A stretch of 51,383 bases of DNA from an uncultured Eubacteriales bacterium (GTDB lineage: Bacteria > Bacillota > Clostridia > Oscillospirales > Oscillospiraceae), in assembly GCA_900321275.1 (NCBI GenBank), contig ONVI01000034.1, positions 1 to 51,383 on the forward strand, given 5' to 3'. Positions within the stretch are counted from its first letter, which is position 1; every line of letters begins with the position of its first letter. The translations under genes and the position numbers were made by a program. Below are positions 31,757 through 40,036 of this stretch, one piece after another. The notes below the pieces were generated by a model that was given only the letters and a program-made list of their open reading frames with translations, was not told the origin of the DNA and made no database searches.

Positions 31757-31826
31757 GCTTCTCTGTATGACCGTAGGGGCGATTCACGAATCGCCCGGCG
31801 GCAGAGGCCGCGTCCGGCGAATGCGC
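31732..31826. mobile_element. family-2 element, truncated 95-bp copy
   Basis: Matches 3842-3936 at 94 of 95 positions (one C/T change). Only the left outer end and one inner hairpin arm are present. The break point falls inside the 3' end of the next gene, so the element supplies that gene's last 13 codons and TGA. Confidence 0.85.
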
Positions 31827-32821
31827 TGGATGGAGGCCGCCATATAGGTTGCCAGAATGCTGAAGTTTTTGTCGGAGGCAGGCCAGAAAGAGAATTCCAT
31901 GCAGTCCTTGCCGGCCGAGATGACCACGCTGGTCGTGTCATACTCCGTGTTGTCATAGGTAAAGGCTTTGTAGCCGTTGACCAGACCCTTTTCCAGCCCG
32001 GAGCAGTTGCTGTAGCCCTCAATCTCCTTGTAGTACTCGTCCATTGTAAGATCGTCATAGTAGTACACGGCGAGGCCGGTCTCCTCCGCCGCGTCCGCAA
32101 AGTAGGCGACACAGCCGTCTTTCTTATCCTCGGCCGTCAGCTCCATCTCCCGGAGGATTGCGCTGACCCAGAGCTTGATGCCGACCTCCTGCAGCGTGAC
32201 GAAGGCCCCGTCCGGATCGACCTCCTTCGCGTCGGCCTCATAGGTCTCCCAGTTCAGCTCAGGCGTGGAGGGGCTGACAGACAGGAGCATGTTCTTGAGC
32301 CAAGGCGCGTAAGCGTCATACTGATCGTCGCTCGGCGCGCTCATCACGCCGGTGATCAGGCCGTTGTCCCCTGTGAGCATGCTGTAGCCGGTCACCTTTG
32401 TGTTGTCGTTCTCGAAAATCACGGCGGGCAGGCCGTTCAGATCCGCGTACATGGCGGTCGTGGCGGAGGCAGCCAGCTCCTGTCCGAGCTGTTCATACCC
32501 GTAGCCCGCGGGCGTCGGGGTCAGGGTCACGCTCATATTGGCGCCGCCGCCGTTTTCACCGGCCTGGAACGCGAGACCCGCGTCCTTCTGCTCCTTCGTG
32601 AGCTCCACAATAACCCAGTCCTCAGGCAGATACACGTCAAAGCCGAGCCCGGTGCTCACCCACACGCCGTTGTAGACGGAGGTGTCGATGTCGTGATAGT
32701 CCATTTTCACCGGATTATCCGGGGTTGAGCCCTCCTGCCCGGCTGCATAGGCCGGAACCGCCATGCATCCGGCGGCAAGCACCAGCGCCAGAATCAATGC
32801 AAGTACGTTTTTCGTCTTCAT
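31784..32821 (-). CDS. secreted or lipid-anchored protein with repeat-derived C-terminus
   Basis: 345 residues from ATG 32821 behind AAAGGA. The signal peptide could be a lipoprotein type (LAAGC, Cys19, with a non-ideal -3 residue) or be cleaved by signal peptidase I after VPAYA. The mature part has two similar-sized halves, each with a PEDW- or EVGIKLWV-type strand and an ANMSVTL/GLAVYYY strand, suggesting a duplicated domain; the family is not recognised. The last 13 residues, RIRRTRPLPPGDS, are encoded by the 95-bp mobile repeat, so the native C-terminus was probably lost or extended. It has a strong promoter of its own. Confidence 0.72.
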   Translation of the reverse strand: MKTKNVLALILALVLAAGCMAVPAYAAGQEGSTPDNPVKMDYHDIDTSVYNGVWVSTGLGFDVYLPEDWVIVELTKEQKDAGLAFQAGENGGGANMSVTLTPTPAGYGYEQLGQELAASATTAMYADLNGLPAVIFENDNTKVTGYSMLTGDNGLITGVMSAPSDDQYDAYAPWLKNMLLSVSPSTPELNWETYEADAKEVDPDGAFVTLQEVGIKLWVSAILREMELTAEDKKDGCVAYFADAAEETGLAVYYYDDLTMDEYYKEIEGYSNCSGLEKGLVNGYKAFTYDNTEYDTTSVVISAGKDCMEFSFWPASDKNFSILATYMAASIQRIRRTRPLPPGDS

Positions 32822-32855
32822 GGAAATGCCATCCTTTCCCAATTGTTACAGAATA

Positions 32856-32884
32856 AGTATACACCAAATCCGGAATAGAGTCAA
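32856..32884 (-). promoter_or_regulatory. promoter of the 345-residue secreted protein gene
   Basis: Minus strand TTGACT (32884-32879), 17-bp spacer, TATACT (32861-32856); start codon about 35 bp downstream. Confidence 0.75.
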
Positions 32885-32910
32885 GCGTAAACGATTGCGC
32901 TTATGAATAT

Positions 32911-33420
32911 TTATTCGTCATTTTCGACCGGAAGCCCCTGCATCCAGCGGCGCATCATGTCGAAGGCGCAGTCGCCCGCCGCGCGGCGGATCCCGGCGCG
33001 GCTCCGGGGGCCCGTATGCATCTCGTGCACGAAGGTTTTTCCCTCCACGGCGAGGCCGACGAAGACGGTGCCGACCTCGTGCACGCCGTCCCCGTCCGGC
33101 CCGGCAAGGCCCGTGACGCTGACGGCCATGTCGGTATGAAGCCGCTCCCGCGCGCCTTCGGCCATGGCGGCGGCCACCTCGCGGCAGACGGCGGTCTTCT
33201 CTTCAAGCAATTGCGGATCGACGCCCAAAAGGGCGGTCTTGACCTCATTGACGTAGCTCACGACGCCGCCCTTGAAAAACGCGCTGGCGCCGGGCAGCTC
33301 GGTAAAGCGCCGGGCAATATCGCCGCCGGTACAGCTCTCGGCAGTGGCAAAGTGCAGGCGCTTTTCCAGAAGCAGCGCCATCACTTCCTCCTCGGGGAGG
33401 GGTTCAGTCTTCTTCGTCAT
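32911..33420 (-). CDS. pncC: nicotinamide-nucleotide amidase (CinA C-terminal domain)
   Basis: 169 residues, the stand-alone CinA C-terminal module. FATAESCTGGDIARR near 25-39 carries the catalytic Ser. GGVVSYVNEVKTALLGV, SVTGLAGPDG and GTVFVGLA are the other family blocks. It deamidates NMN to nicotinic acid mononucleotide in pyridine nucleotide recycling. The N-terminal CinA domain is absent. The start overlaps the thiI stop by 17 nt, so the two are translationally coupled. Confidence 0.93.
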   Translation of the reverse strand: MTKKTEPLPEEEVMALLLEKRLHFATAESCTGGDIARRFTELPGASAFFKGGVVSYVNEVKTALLGVDPQLLEEKTAVCREVAAAMAEGARERLHTDMAVSVTGLAGPDGDGVHEVGTVFVGLAVEGKTFVHEMHTGPRSRAGIRRAAGDCAFDMMRRWMQGLPVENDE

Positions 33421-34585
33421 AGCCGATCGCGATCCTTTCCGTGCCGAGGACGGCCTCGTTCACCAGCGTCTCCACATCCAGCGCGGCCTCGGCCTCCTCG
33501 ACCTCCCGCACCGTCGGGTGGGTGCGCGGGTGGCGCGGGGTGAAGACCGTGCAGCAGTCCTCGTAGGGGAGGATGGAGGTCTCGAAGGTGCCGATCTTCC
33601 GCGCCAGGGCGACGATCTCGCTCTTGTCCATGCCGATGAGCGGCTGGAGAACCGGCAGGCTCAGCACCGCCTGGGTGGACGCCATGGCCTCCATGGTCTG
33701 GCTCGCCACCTGGCCGAGATTTTCGCCCGTGACGATGGCCTTCGCGCCGTTATCCAGGGCGATCCGCTCGGCAATGCGCATCATGAAGCGGCGCATGATA
33801 AGCGTGAAGTACTCCTCCGGGCACTTGTCCCGGATCTCCTCCTGAATATGCGTGAAGGGCACGACCTCCATGCGCATCCGGCCGCACCAGGGGGTCAGGA
33901 GGCGCGCCAGCTCCACCACCTTCTCCCTGGCCTGCTCGGAGGTGTAGGGGAAGGAGAAAAAGTGCAGCGGGATGGGCCGCACGCCGCGCCGCGCGATCAT
34001 CCAGGTGGACACGGGACTGTCGATGCCGCCGGAGAGAAGCGACAGCGCCACGCCGTTGGAGCCCACGGGCATCCCGCCCGCGCCCGGTACCGGGGAGGCA
34101 TGGACATAGGCGGCCAGATCCCGCACCTCAATATGCACGGTGAGCGCGGGATTGTGCACGTCCACCTCGCAGTCCGGGAAGGCCTCGCTGAGCTCCCCAC
34201 CCACGTACTGGCTGAGCTCGACGCTGGTCATGGGGAAGGACTTGTCCGATCGCTTGGATTCCACCTTGAAGCTTTTCGCGCACAGCATCTCGTCCCGGAG
34301 GTAGGTCTTTGCCAGGTTCGCGATGGCGTCCTTGTCCTTCTCGCAGGCCGCGGCGCGGGAGATGGCGACGATGCCGAAGACCTTCTGCAGCTCTTCAAAG
34401 GCGCTGTCCATATCCGCGCCGTCCTCGCCCTCGACGTAGATCGCGGACTGGAGGATATACACGCGGAATTTCCCGATCCGGCTGAGCCGCCAGCGGATGT
34501 TGCCCAGAAGCTTTTGCTCAAAGCGCCGGCGGTTGAGACCCTTTAAGATGATCTCGCCGACTTTCAGTAAGATGATATCGTTCAT
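33404..34585 (-). CDS. thiI: tRNA 4-thiouridine synthase ThiI
   Basis: 393 residues behind AAGGAG. N-terminal ferredoxin-like and THUMP domains (GEIILKGLNRRRFE at the start) are followed by the PP-loop adenylation domain with LLSGGIDSPVS near 185. IVTGENLGQVASQT and PYEDCCTVF with the conserved Cys follow near the end. The C-terminal rhodanese domain of enteric ThiI is absent, as is usual in Firmicutes. It makes s4U8 in tRNA and can supply sulphur for the thiamine thiazole. An IscS-type partner is not in the window. Confidence 0.95.
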   Translation of the reverse strand: MNDIILLKVGEIILKGLNRRRFEQKLLGNIRWRLSRIGKFRVYILQSAIYVEGEDGADMDSAFEELQKVFGIVAISRAAACEKDKDAIANLAKTYLRDEMLCAKSFKVESKRSDKSFPMTSVELSQYVGGELSEAFPDCEVDVHNPALTVHIEVRDLAAYVHASPVPGAGGMPVGSNGVALSLLSGGIDSPVSTWMIARRGVRPIPLHFFSFPYTSEQAREKVVELARLLTPWCGRMRMEVVPFTHIQEEIRDKCPEEYFTLIMRRFMMRIAERIALDNGAKAIVTGENLGQVASQTMEAMASTQAVLSLPVLQPLIGMDKSEIVALARKIGTFETSILPYEDCCTVFTPRHPRTHPTVREVEEAEAALDVETLVNEAVLGTERIAIGYDEED

Positions 34586-34604
34586 GGTTGGCTCCTTGTT
34601 ATGA

Positions 34605-34774
34605 GAGTGGAGAGTGAAGAGTGGAAAGTGAAGTTGTGGTGTCCCCTTCGGGGAAGGATTTGACTCCCTCAGTCTCGCTCCTTGCGGGGGACGGGGCGAG
34701 CCAGCTCCCTCAGAGAGGGAGCTGAAGCGCTCAGAATATCGTTGCCTCCCTCTTTGAGGGAGCCGAAGCGCTCA
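34605..34774. repeat. heptanucleotide tract plus family-1 hairpins
   Basis: Four (GAGTGRA) units at 34605-34632, a TCCCCTTCGGGGA hairpin, then family-1 hairpins GCTCCCTCAGAGAGGGAGC and CCTCCCTCTTTGAGGGAGCC. Each is followed by GAAGCGCTCAG; the second of these contains the folC stop (TCA on the plus strand). Confidence 0.75.
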
Positions 34775-36037
34775 GTACCTTTCAAAGCAGGCCCGGATCT
34801 CGCCCACGGAGTAGAGGGAGCCCACGGCGCAGACGACGCTTTCCCCGTCCGAGCGGTCGAGGGCAAGGCTCACCCCGTCGCGGATCGTGTCGCAGACGGC
34901 GACGGGCTTGTTGAAGCGGTTGAGGTAATCCGCCAGCTCCTTGGCGGGGAGGGCTCTCGGGCTTTCGGGCGTGATGCAGATGTATTCGTCGGCGGCCTCG
35001 TTGAGGGTCGCGGTCAGCTCCGGGTAGTCCTTGTCGGCCAGAATGCCCAGCAGCAGGATGCGCCGCTTGTCCGGGAAGTAGTGCAGGAGATTGTCCCGCA
35101 CGGTCTGGGCGCACTGGGGATTGTGCCCCCCGTCGACGACGAAGAGCGGCTCCTCGGACAGAAGCTCAAACCTGCCGGGCCAGTGGACGGCGTAGAGCCC
35201 GTGCTCCACGTCGCTCTGCTCCAGCTTCCAGCCGCGCGCGCGCAAAACCGCCGCCAGCTCCAGCACGGTGGCGGCGTTTTTGAGCTGGTGCGCCCCCAGC
35301 AGCGGCAGGGCATAGGGGTTTCCCCGATAGGTAAAGCTCTGCCCGTAGATCGAGTCGAACTCCGGCTGAATCTGTGAAAAGTCCGCGATATGCAGCGGAA
35401 CGCCCAGCTCCTCGCAGCGCTCTCTCACCACCCCGGTCACGGCCTCGGACTGCTGATACAGCACCGCGTCCGTGCCCTTCTTGATGATCCCGGCCTTCTC
35501 AAAGGCGATCTGCTCCACGGTATCGCCGAGGATCGCCGTGTGGTCGAGGCCGATGTTCATGATCACCGCGGCCTCCGGCGCGTCGATGATATTGGTGGCG
35601 TCGAAGCGCCCGCCGAGGCCCACCTCCAGCACCACGACGTCGCAGGCCTCCTCTTTGTACCACAGCAGGGCCGCGGCGGTCATGAGCTCAAACTCCGTGG
35701 GGTGATCCTCCATGGCCTCGGCAAGCGGCTTCAGGCGCGTCAGGATCTCCGCCAGCGTCTCATCCGGGATCTCCCTGCCGCCCACCTGCATGCGCTCATT
35801 GAAGCGGTAGAGATAGGGCGAGGTGTAAAGCCCCGTTTTATAGCCCGCGGCCTTGAGGATCGAGGCTGCCATCGCCGCGCAGCTGCCCTTGCCGTTGGTG
35901 CCCGCGATGTGGACAAACTTCATTCCCTTGTGCGGATTGCCGAGCTTTTCCAAAAGAGCCCCGATGCGTTCAAGCCCCGGCTTCGAGCCGAAATATCCAA
36001 TGCTGTCCAGATAGGCAAGCGCCTCTTTATAATCCAT
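34772..36037 (-). CDS. folC: bifunctional dihydrofolate / folylpolyglutamate synthase
   Basis: 421 residues behind AAAGGAG. FVHIAGTNGKGS near 42-53 is the Mur-ligase-type P-loop, GLYTSPYLYRFNERM follows, and VGLGGRFDATN and VDGGHNPQC are diagnostic for FolC. It ligates glutamate to dihydropteroate and to reduced folates. It has its own promoter divergent from xpt. The stop codon lies in a family-1 repeat end. Confidence 0.95.
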   Translation of the reverse strand: MDYKEALAYLDSIGYFGSKPGLERIGALLEKLGNPHKGMKFVHIAGTNGKGSCAAMAASILKAAGYKTGLYTSPYLYRFNERMQVGGREIPDETLAEILTRLKPLAEAMEDHPTEFELMTAAALLWYKEEACDVVVLEVGLGGRFDATNIIDAPEAAVIMNIGLDHTAILGDTVEQIAFEKAGIIKKGTDAVLYQQSEAVTGVVRERCEELGVPLHIADFSQIQPEFDSIYGQSFTYRGNPYALPLLGAHQLKNAATVLELAAVLRARGWKLEQSDVEHGLYAVHWPGRFELLSEEPLFVVDGGHNPQCAQTVRDNLLHYFPDKRRILLLGILADKDYPELTATLNEAADEYICITPESPRALPAKELADYLNRFNKPVAVCDTIRDGVSLALDRSDGESVVCAVGSLYSVGEIRACFERY

Positions 36038-36066
36038 AGAAATGTTCTCCTTTGCATGGTGGCGCT

Positions 36067-36095
36067 ATCATAGCACCTTTTCCGGCGCGGCGCAA
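36067..36095 (-). promoter_or_regulatory. folC promoter
   Basis: Minus strand TTGCGC (36095-36090), 17-bp spacer, TATGAT (36072-36067) with extended TG. Confidence 0.65.
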
Positions 36096-36120
36096 GGAGA
36101 GAGCCGCACAAATTCCTACC

Positions 36121-36149
36121 TTGCAATCTTCGCGCACATGTGATATAAA
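36121..36149 (+). promoter_or_regulatory. xpt promoter
   Basis: TTGCAA (36121-36126), 17-bp spacer, TATAAA (36144-36149). The leader is only about 25 nt, too short for a riboswitch. Confidence 0.7.
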
Positions 36150-36180
36150 CAGACATCTTTCAAAATCGGAGGTCGCAGCA

Positions 36181-36750
36181 ATGGAACTTCTCGAACAGCG
36201 CATCCTCACGGACGGAAAACTCCTGCCGGGCGGCATTCTCAAGGTGGACAGCTTCCTGAACCACCAGATAGACCCCTTGCTCCTGCGCGACATGGCGCGG
36301 GAGTGGAAGCGCCTGTTCGCGGACGTCGGCGTCAACAAAATTCTCACCATTGAGGCCTCCGGCATCGCGATGGCGGTCCTCGTCGGACTGGAATTTGAGT
36401 GCCCCGTGGTCTTCGCCAAGAAGAGCCGGTCGCTCAATCTCGCGGGAGACGTGTATTGCGTGGAGGTCCCCTCCTTCACGCACAAGAACGTCAACAAGGT
36501 CATTATTTCAAAGGCGTATCTCGGCCCCGATGACCGCGTGCTGCTGATCGACGACTTCCTCGCCTCCGGGGCGGCGCTGATCGGGCTCAAGGCGCTCACA
36601 GAGCAGGCGGGCGCGACCCTCGTCGGCGCGGGCGTGGCCATCGAAAAGCGCTTCCAGGGCGGCGGCGACGCGCTGCGGGCCCAGGGCGTGCGGGTCGAAT
36701 CCCTGGCGCGGATCGTGAATATGGACGACGGCGGGATCGTCTTCGGCTGA
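36181..36750 (+). CDS. xpt: xanthine phosphoribosyltransferase
   Basis: 189 residues from ATG 36181 behind CGGAGG, the exact size of Firmicute Xpt. The N-terminal MELLEQRILTDGKLLPG and LKVDSFLNHQIDP are typical, and the PRPP loop LLIDDFLASGAAL lies near 120-132. It converts xanthine to XMP in purine salvage. In B. subtilis xpt is under a guanine riboswitch; here the leader is too short, and the riboswitch is instead just downstream, serving the nucleoside importer. Confidence 0.93.
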   Translation: MELLEQRILTDGKLLPGGILKVDSFLNHQIDPLLLRDMAREWKRLFADVGVNKILTIEASGIAMAVLVGLEFECPVVFAKKSRSLNLAGDVYCVEVPSFTHKNVNKVIISKAYLGPDDRVLLIDDFLASGAALIGLKALTEQAGATLVGAGVAIEKRFQGGGDALRAQGVRVESLARIVNMDDGGIVFG

Positions 36751-36932
36751 GCGTTTTCCGGGTGCTCAAAGGCCCGCGCGCCGCTGTCTTCCCTTCGAGA
36801 GGAGACTATAAGGTTAAAATTTCTGAATCGCTTGCAGCACAAGGGTTTCAGGTTTTTGAAGTATTTTTTCAAGTTTGTGCATGTTATACAAATTACAACA
36901 TCCAATTTTGTCCAGCTCTTACAAAAATACAG
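36751..36932. other. spacer after xpt
   Basis: No gene is visible. The sequence shifts from GC-rich to AT-rich near 36800 (TTTTTTCAAG, ATACAAATTACAACA). No clear intrinsic terminator for xpt was found. Confidence 0.4.
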
Positions 36933-36961
36933 TTGACTTTTGCTGAAAAGTCTGCTATGGT
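36933..36961 (+). promoter_or_regulatory. promoter of the nucleoside importer operon
   Basis: TTGACT (36933-36938), 17-bp spacer, TATGGT (36956-36961). Transcription would start about 20-25 bp before the aptamer. Confidence 0.65.
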
Positions 36962-36990
36962 ATAACCATCCCAGGCACGACAACTCAATA

Positions 36991-37066
36991 ATGTCTCGAT
37001 ATAAGCAAATGATATGGATTTGAAGTTTCTACCCGGACGCCGTAAATGACCGGACTATCGAAGCAC
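36991..37066 (+). ncRNA. purine riboswitch aptamer, guanine type
   Basis: All conserved blocks are in order: P1 TCGATA (36996-37001) with TATCGA (37056-37061), J1/2 TAAG, the P2 stem CAAAT/ATTTG around loop GATATGG, J2/3 AAGTTTCTACC, P3 loop GCCGTAAA and J3/1 GGAC. The base at the specificity position is C in GACTA (adenine types have GATTA), so guanine or hypoxanthine is expected. The 2'-deoxyguanosine-type change in J2/3 is not seen. Confidence 0.92.
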
Positions 37067-37071
37067 CCAAC

Positions 37072-37155
37072 AGGGACGGAGTTTTTCTTCGACCCTTTGG
37101 TATAGTTTGCATTGGTACCGGGCGCCGATCGTCCGCGCCAGTGCATTTTTATTTT
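37072..37155 (+). promoter_or_regulatory. riboswitch expression platform with terminator
   Basis: A hairpin at 37072-37096 (AGGGACGGAG with CTTCGACCCT, one mismatch, T5 loop) includes CTTCGA (37087-37092), which can also pair with TCGAAG on the 3' side of P1 (37058-37063). It is followed by GGCGC/GCGCC nested in GCATT/AGTGC (37109-37144) and a T-rich tail (37145-37155). This fits ligand-induced termination. Confidence 0.55.
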
Positions 37156-37250
37156 GCGCGACGCTGCCATGAAAGGTTCTGTCGGCCCTTTTATGGCGGC
37201 GCCGAATCCCCAAACTGCGTATCCCAAATTTATTTATAAGGAGTATTACC

Positions 37251-38435
37251 ATGAAAAAGATCCTTGCTATGGTTCTCGCCCTGACCATGATCTTCGCGCT
37301 CTGCGTTGCCGCGGCGCCCGCCGCCAGCGCTGCCGAGCCTGTCAAGGCCGGCTTCATTTTCCTGCATGACGAGACCTCCACCTATGACCTCAACTTCATC
37401 AACGGCGCCAGGGAAGCCTGCGAGAAACTGGGCGTTGAGTACATCTTCAAGACCAACATCCCCGAGGGCCAGGAGGCTGCCGACGCTGCCGAAGAGCTCA
37501 TCGACGAGGGCTGCAACTTCATCTTCGCCGACTCCTTCGGCCATGAGTCCTTCCTGATGCAGGTCGCCAAGGACTACCCCGAGGTTCAGTTCTGCCACGC
37601 CACCGGCACCCAGGCCCACACCGCGGGGCTTGACAACTACCACAACGGCTTCGCCTCCATCTATGAGGGCCGCTTCCTCGGCGGCGTCGCCGCGGGTCTC
37701 AAGCTCAACGAGATGATCGAGTCCGGCGCCATCACCGCCGATCAGGCCAAGGTCGGCTACATCGGCGCCTTCCCCTATGCGGAAGTCAAGTCCGGCTACA
37801 CCTCCTTCTTCCTCGGCGTCCGCTACGTCTGCCCCTCCGCCACCATGGACGTGACCTTCACCAACTCCTGGTACGATCCCACCCTTGAGAAAGAGGGCGC
37901 CATCAAGCTCATCTCCAACGGCTGCGTGCTCCTGTCCGAGCATGCCGACTCCATGGGCGCTCCCACCGAGTGCCAGGACAAGGGCGTTCCCTTCGTGTTC
38001 TACAACGGCTCCGCCGCCAACGACTGCCCCGATACCTTCATCGTCGCCTCCCGCATCGACTGGGCTCCCTACATGGAGTACGCCATGACCTGCGTGGCCG
38101 AGGGCAAGGATATCGGCGCTGACTGGACCGGCACCATCGCCACCGGCTCCGTCAAGCTGACCGAGATCAACGACAAGGCCGCGGCCGCCGGCACCGCTGA
38201 GAAGATCGCCGAGATTCAGGCCCTCATCGAGAGCGGTGAGCTCAAGGTCTTCGACACCGCCACCTGGACGGTGAACGGCCAGACCCTGACCGAGTACATG
38301 GCCGACGTGGACGACATGGGCGACTTTGCCCCCGACACCAACGTCATCGCCGACGGTTACTTCCACGAGTCCGAGTATCGCAGCGCCCCCTATTTCGACA
38401 TCGACATCGACGGCATTACCAACCTCGACGCCTGA
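37251..38435 (+). CDS. BMP/PnrA-family nucleoside-binding protein of an ABC importer
   Basis: 394 residues behind AAGGAG. After a signal peptide (hydrophobic 5-24, cleavage near ASA-AE) comes a two-lobed periplasmic-binding fold of the BMP family: VKAGFIFLH, INGAREACEKLGVEY, AADAAEELIDEGCNFIFADSF, and GRFLGGVAAGLK. BMP proteins bind purine nucleosides. The only Cys in the signal region (FALC) does not make a lipobox, unusual for a Gram-positive binding protein. It is the first gene of the operon with an ATPase and two permeases, under the guanine riboswitch. Confidence 0.9.
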   Translation: MKKILAMVLALTMIFALCVAAAPAASAAEPVKAGFIFLHDETSTYDLNFINGAREACEKLGVEYIFKTNIPEGQEAADAAEELIDEGCNFIFADSFGHESFLMQVAKDYPEVQFCHATGTQAHTAGLDNYHNGFASIYEGRFLGGVAAGLKLNEMIESGAITADQAKVGYIGAFPYAEVKSGYTSFFLGVRYVCPSATMDVTFTNSWYDPTLEKEGAIKLISNGCVLLSEHADSMGAPTECQDKGVPFVFYNGSAANDCPDTFIVASRIDWAPYMEYAMTCVAEGKDIGADWTGTIATGSVKLTEINDKAAAAGTAEKIAEIQALIESGELKVFDTATWTVNGQTLTEYMADVDDMGDFAPDTNVIADGYFHESEYRSAPYFDIDIDGITNLDA

Positions 38436-38452
38436 TCCCCGAATTTCAAACC

Positions 38453-38480
38453 GCCCCCGCTTCTCCAAAGGAGCGGGGGC
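38453..38480 (+). other. intercistronic hairpin after binding-protein gene
   Basis: GCCCCCG/CGGGGGC with inner CTCC/GGAG and an AAA loop, without a T-tract. More likely an mRNA-stabilising or partial-termination structure that keeps binding protein in excess than a full terminator. Confidence 0.5.
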
Positions 38481-38506
38481 GATGCCGCATCTTGAAGGAG
38501 TATACT

Positions 38507-40036
38507 ATGGACAACAAGATCGCCGCAGTTACGATGCGGAACATTACCAAGCGCTTCGGGCCGGTGCTGGCCAACGACAGGGTCTGGCTCAACATTTACC
38601 GGGGCGAGATCCTGGCCCTGCTGGGCGAAAACGGCAGCGGCAAGACCACGCTCATGAACATGCTCTCGGGCATCTACTTCCCGGACGAGGGGGAGATCGC
38701 CATTGACGGAAAGCCCGTGGTAATCCGCTCCCCCAAGGACGCCTTCGAGCTGGGCATCGGCATGATCCACCAGCATTTTAAGCTCGTGGACGTGCTGACC
38801 GCGGCGGAGAACATCGTCCTCGGCCTGCCCGGCAAGCTGGATCTCAGGGCGGCGGCGAAAAAGATCCGCGAGATCTGCGACGCCTACGGCTTCGACGTCG
38901 ATCCCGACCAGAAAATCTACGACATGTCGGTGTCCCAGAAGCAGACCGTGGAGATCGTGAAGGTGCTCTACCGCGGGGCGGACATCCTCATCCTGGACGA
39001 GCCGACCGCGGTTCTGACCCCCCAGGAGACGGACAAGCTCTTCGCGGTGCTGCGCAACATGCGCGACGCCGGCAAGGCCGTGGTCATTATCACCCACAAG
39101 ATGCATGAGGTCGAGTCCCTGTCCGACCGCGTGGCCATCCTGCGCCACGGCCAGTTCATCGGCGACATGCCCACCAAATCCACCAACGCCCAGGAGATGA
39201 CCAACATGATGGTCGGCCATCCCGTGGTGCTGAATATCGAGCGGCCCGAGCCGGAGGATCCCAAGCCCCGCATCGAGGTCAGGGATCTCACCGTGCGCGA
39301 CATCGAGGGCACGCTCAAGCTCGACCACGTGAGCTTCACCGCCTACTCCGGGGAAATTCTGGGCATCGCGGGCATCTCCGGCTGCGGACAGAAGGAGCTG
39401 CTGGAATCCATCGCGGGCCTCCAGCCCGTGGAAGCGGGCAGCATCGAGTATATAGAAGACGACGGCAAACGCGAGCAGCTTCTCGGAAAGGACCCCCTCG
39501 CCATCAAGGAGATGGGCGTGGCGCTCTCCTTCGTGCCGGAGGACCGCCTCGGCATGGGTCTGGTCGCCAACATGGACCTGGGCAACAACATGATGCTCCG
39601 CTCCTACCGCAGCGGCAAGGGCGTCTTCACCAACCGCAAGGCCCCCTACAAGCTTGCCCACCAGATGGTGGATTTCCTCGAGATCGTCACCCCCAGCGTG
39701 GAGACGCCGGTCAGAAGGCTCTCGGGCGGCAACGTGCAGAAGGTGCTGGTGGGCCGCGAGATCGCCAACGCCCCTTCCGTCCTGCTGACGGCCTACGCCG
39801 TGCGCGGGCTGGACATCAACTCCTCGTATCTTATCTACGACACCATCAACTCCCAGAAAATGCGCGGGGTGGCGGTGCTGTACGTGGGCGAGGATCTGGA
39901 CGTGCTGCTGGAGCTGTGCGACCGCATCCTGGTGCTCTGCGGCGGCAAGGTCTCAGGCATCGTACCGGGCCGCGGCGCGAAGAAGCGCGACGTGGGCCTC
40001 ATGATGACAAAGCTCGGAGGGAACGCCGATGAATAA
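38507..40036 (+). CDS. nucleoside ABC importer ATPase, two ATP-binding domains
   Basis: 509 residues from ATG 38507 behind AAGGAG. Two ABC domains in tandem, as in RbsA/NupO/YufO proteins. Domain 1: LLGENGSGKTT near 40, an MSVSQKQTVE signature, and ILILDEPTAVLTPQE. Domain 2: degenerate Walker A GISGCGQKE near 287, RLSGGNVQKV signature, and VRGLDINSS. The degenerate second site is normal for the family. It energises the two permeases encoded next, and its end overlaps the first permease by 8 nt. Confidence 0.93.
   Translation: MDNKIAAVTMRNITKRFGPVLANDRVWLNIYRGEILALLGENGSGKTTLMNMLSGIYFPDEGEIAIDGKPVVIRSPKDAFELGIGMIHQHFKLVDVLTAAENIVLGLPGKLDLRAAAKKIREICDAYGFDVDPDQKIYDMSVSQKQTVEIVKVLYRGADILILDEPTAVLTPQETDKLFAVLRNMRDAGKAVVIITHKMHEVESLSDRVAILRHGQFIGDMPTKSTNAQEMTNMMVGHPVVLNIERPEPEDPKPRIEVRDLTVRDIEGTLKLDHVSFTAYSGEILGIAGISGCGQKELLESIAGLQPVEAGSIEYIEDDGKREQLLGKDPLAIKEMGVALSFVPEDRLGMGLVANMDLGNNMMLRSYRSGKGVFTNRKAPYKLAHQMVDFLEIVTPSVETPVRRLSGGNVQKVLVGREIANAPSVLLTAYAVRGLDINSSYLIYDTINSQKMRGVAVLYVGEDLDVLLELCDRILVLCGGKVSGIVPGRGAKKRDVGLMMTKLGGNADE

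Noticed and set aside
36127-36180. Purine riboswitch in front of xpt
   Set aside because: The predicted leader is about 25 nt and lacks every conserved aptamer block; the real aptamer is after xpt at 36991.
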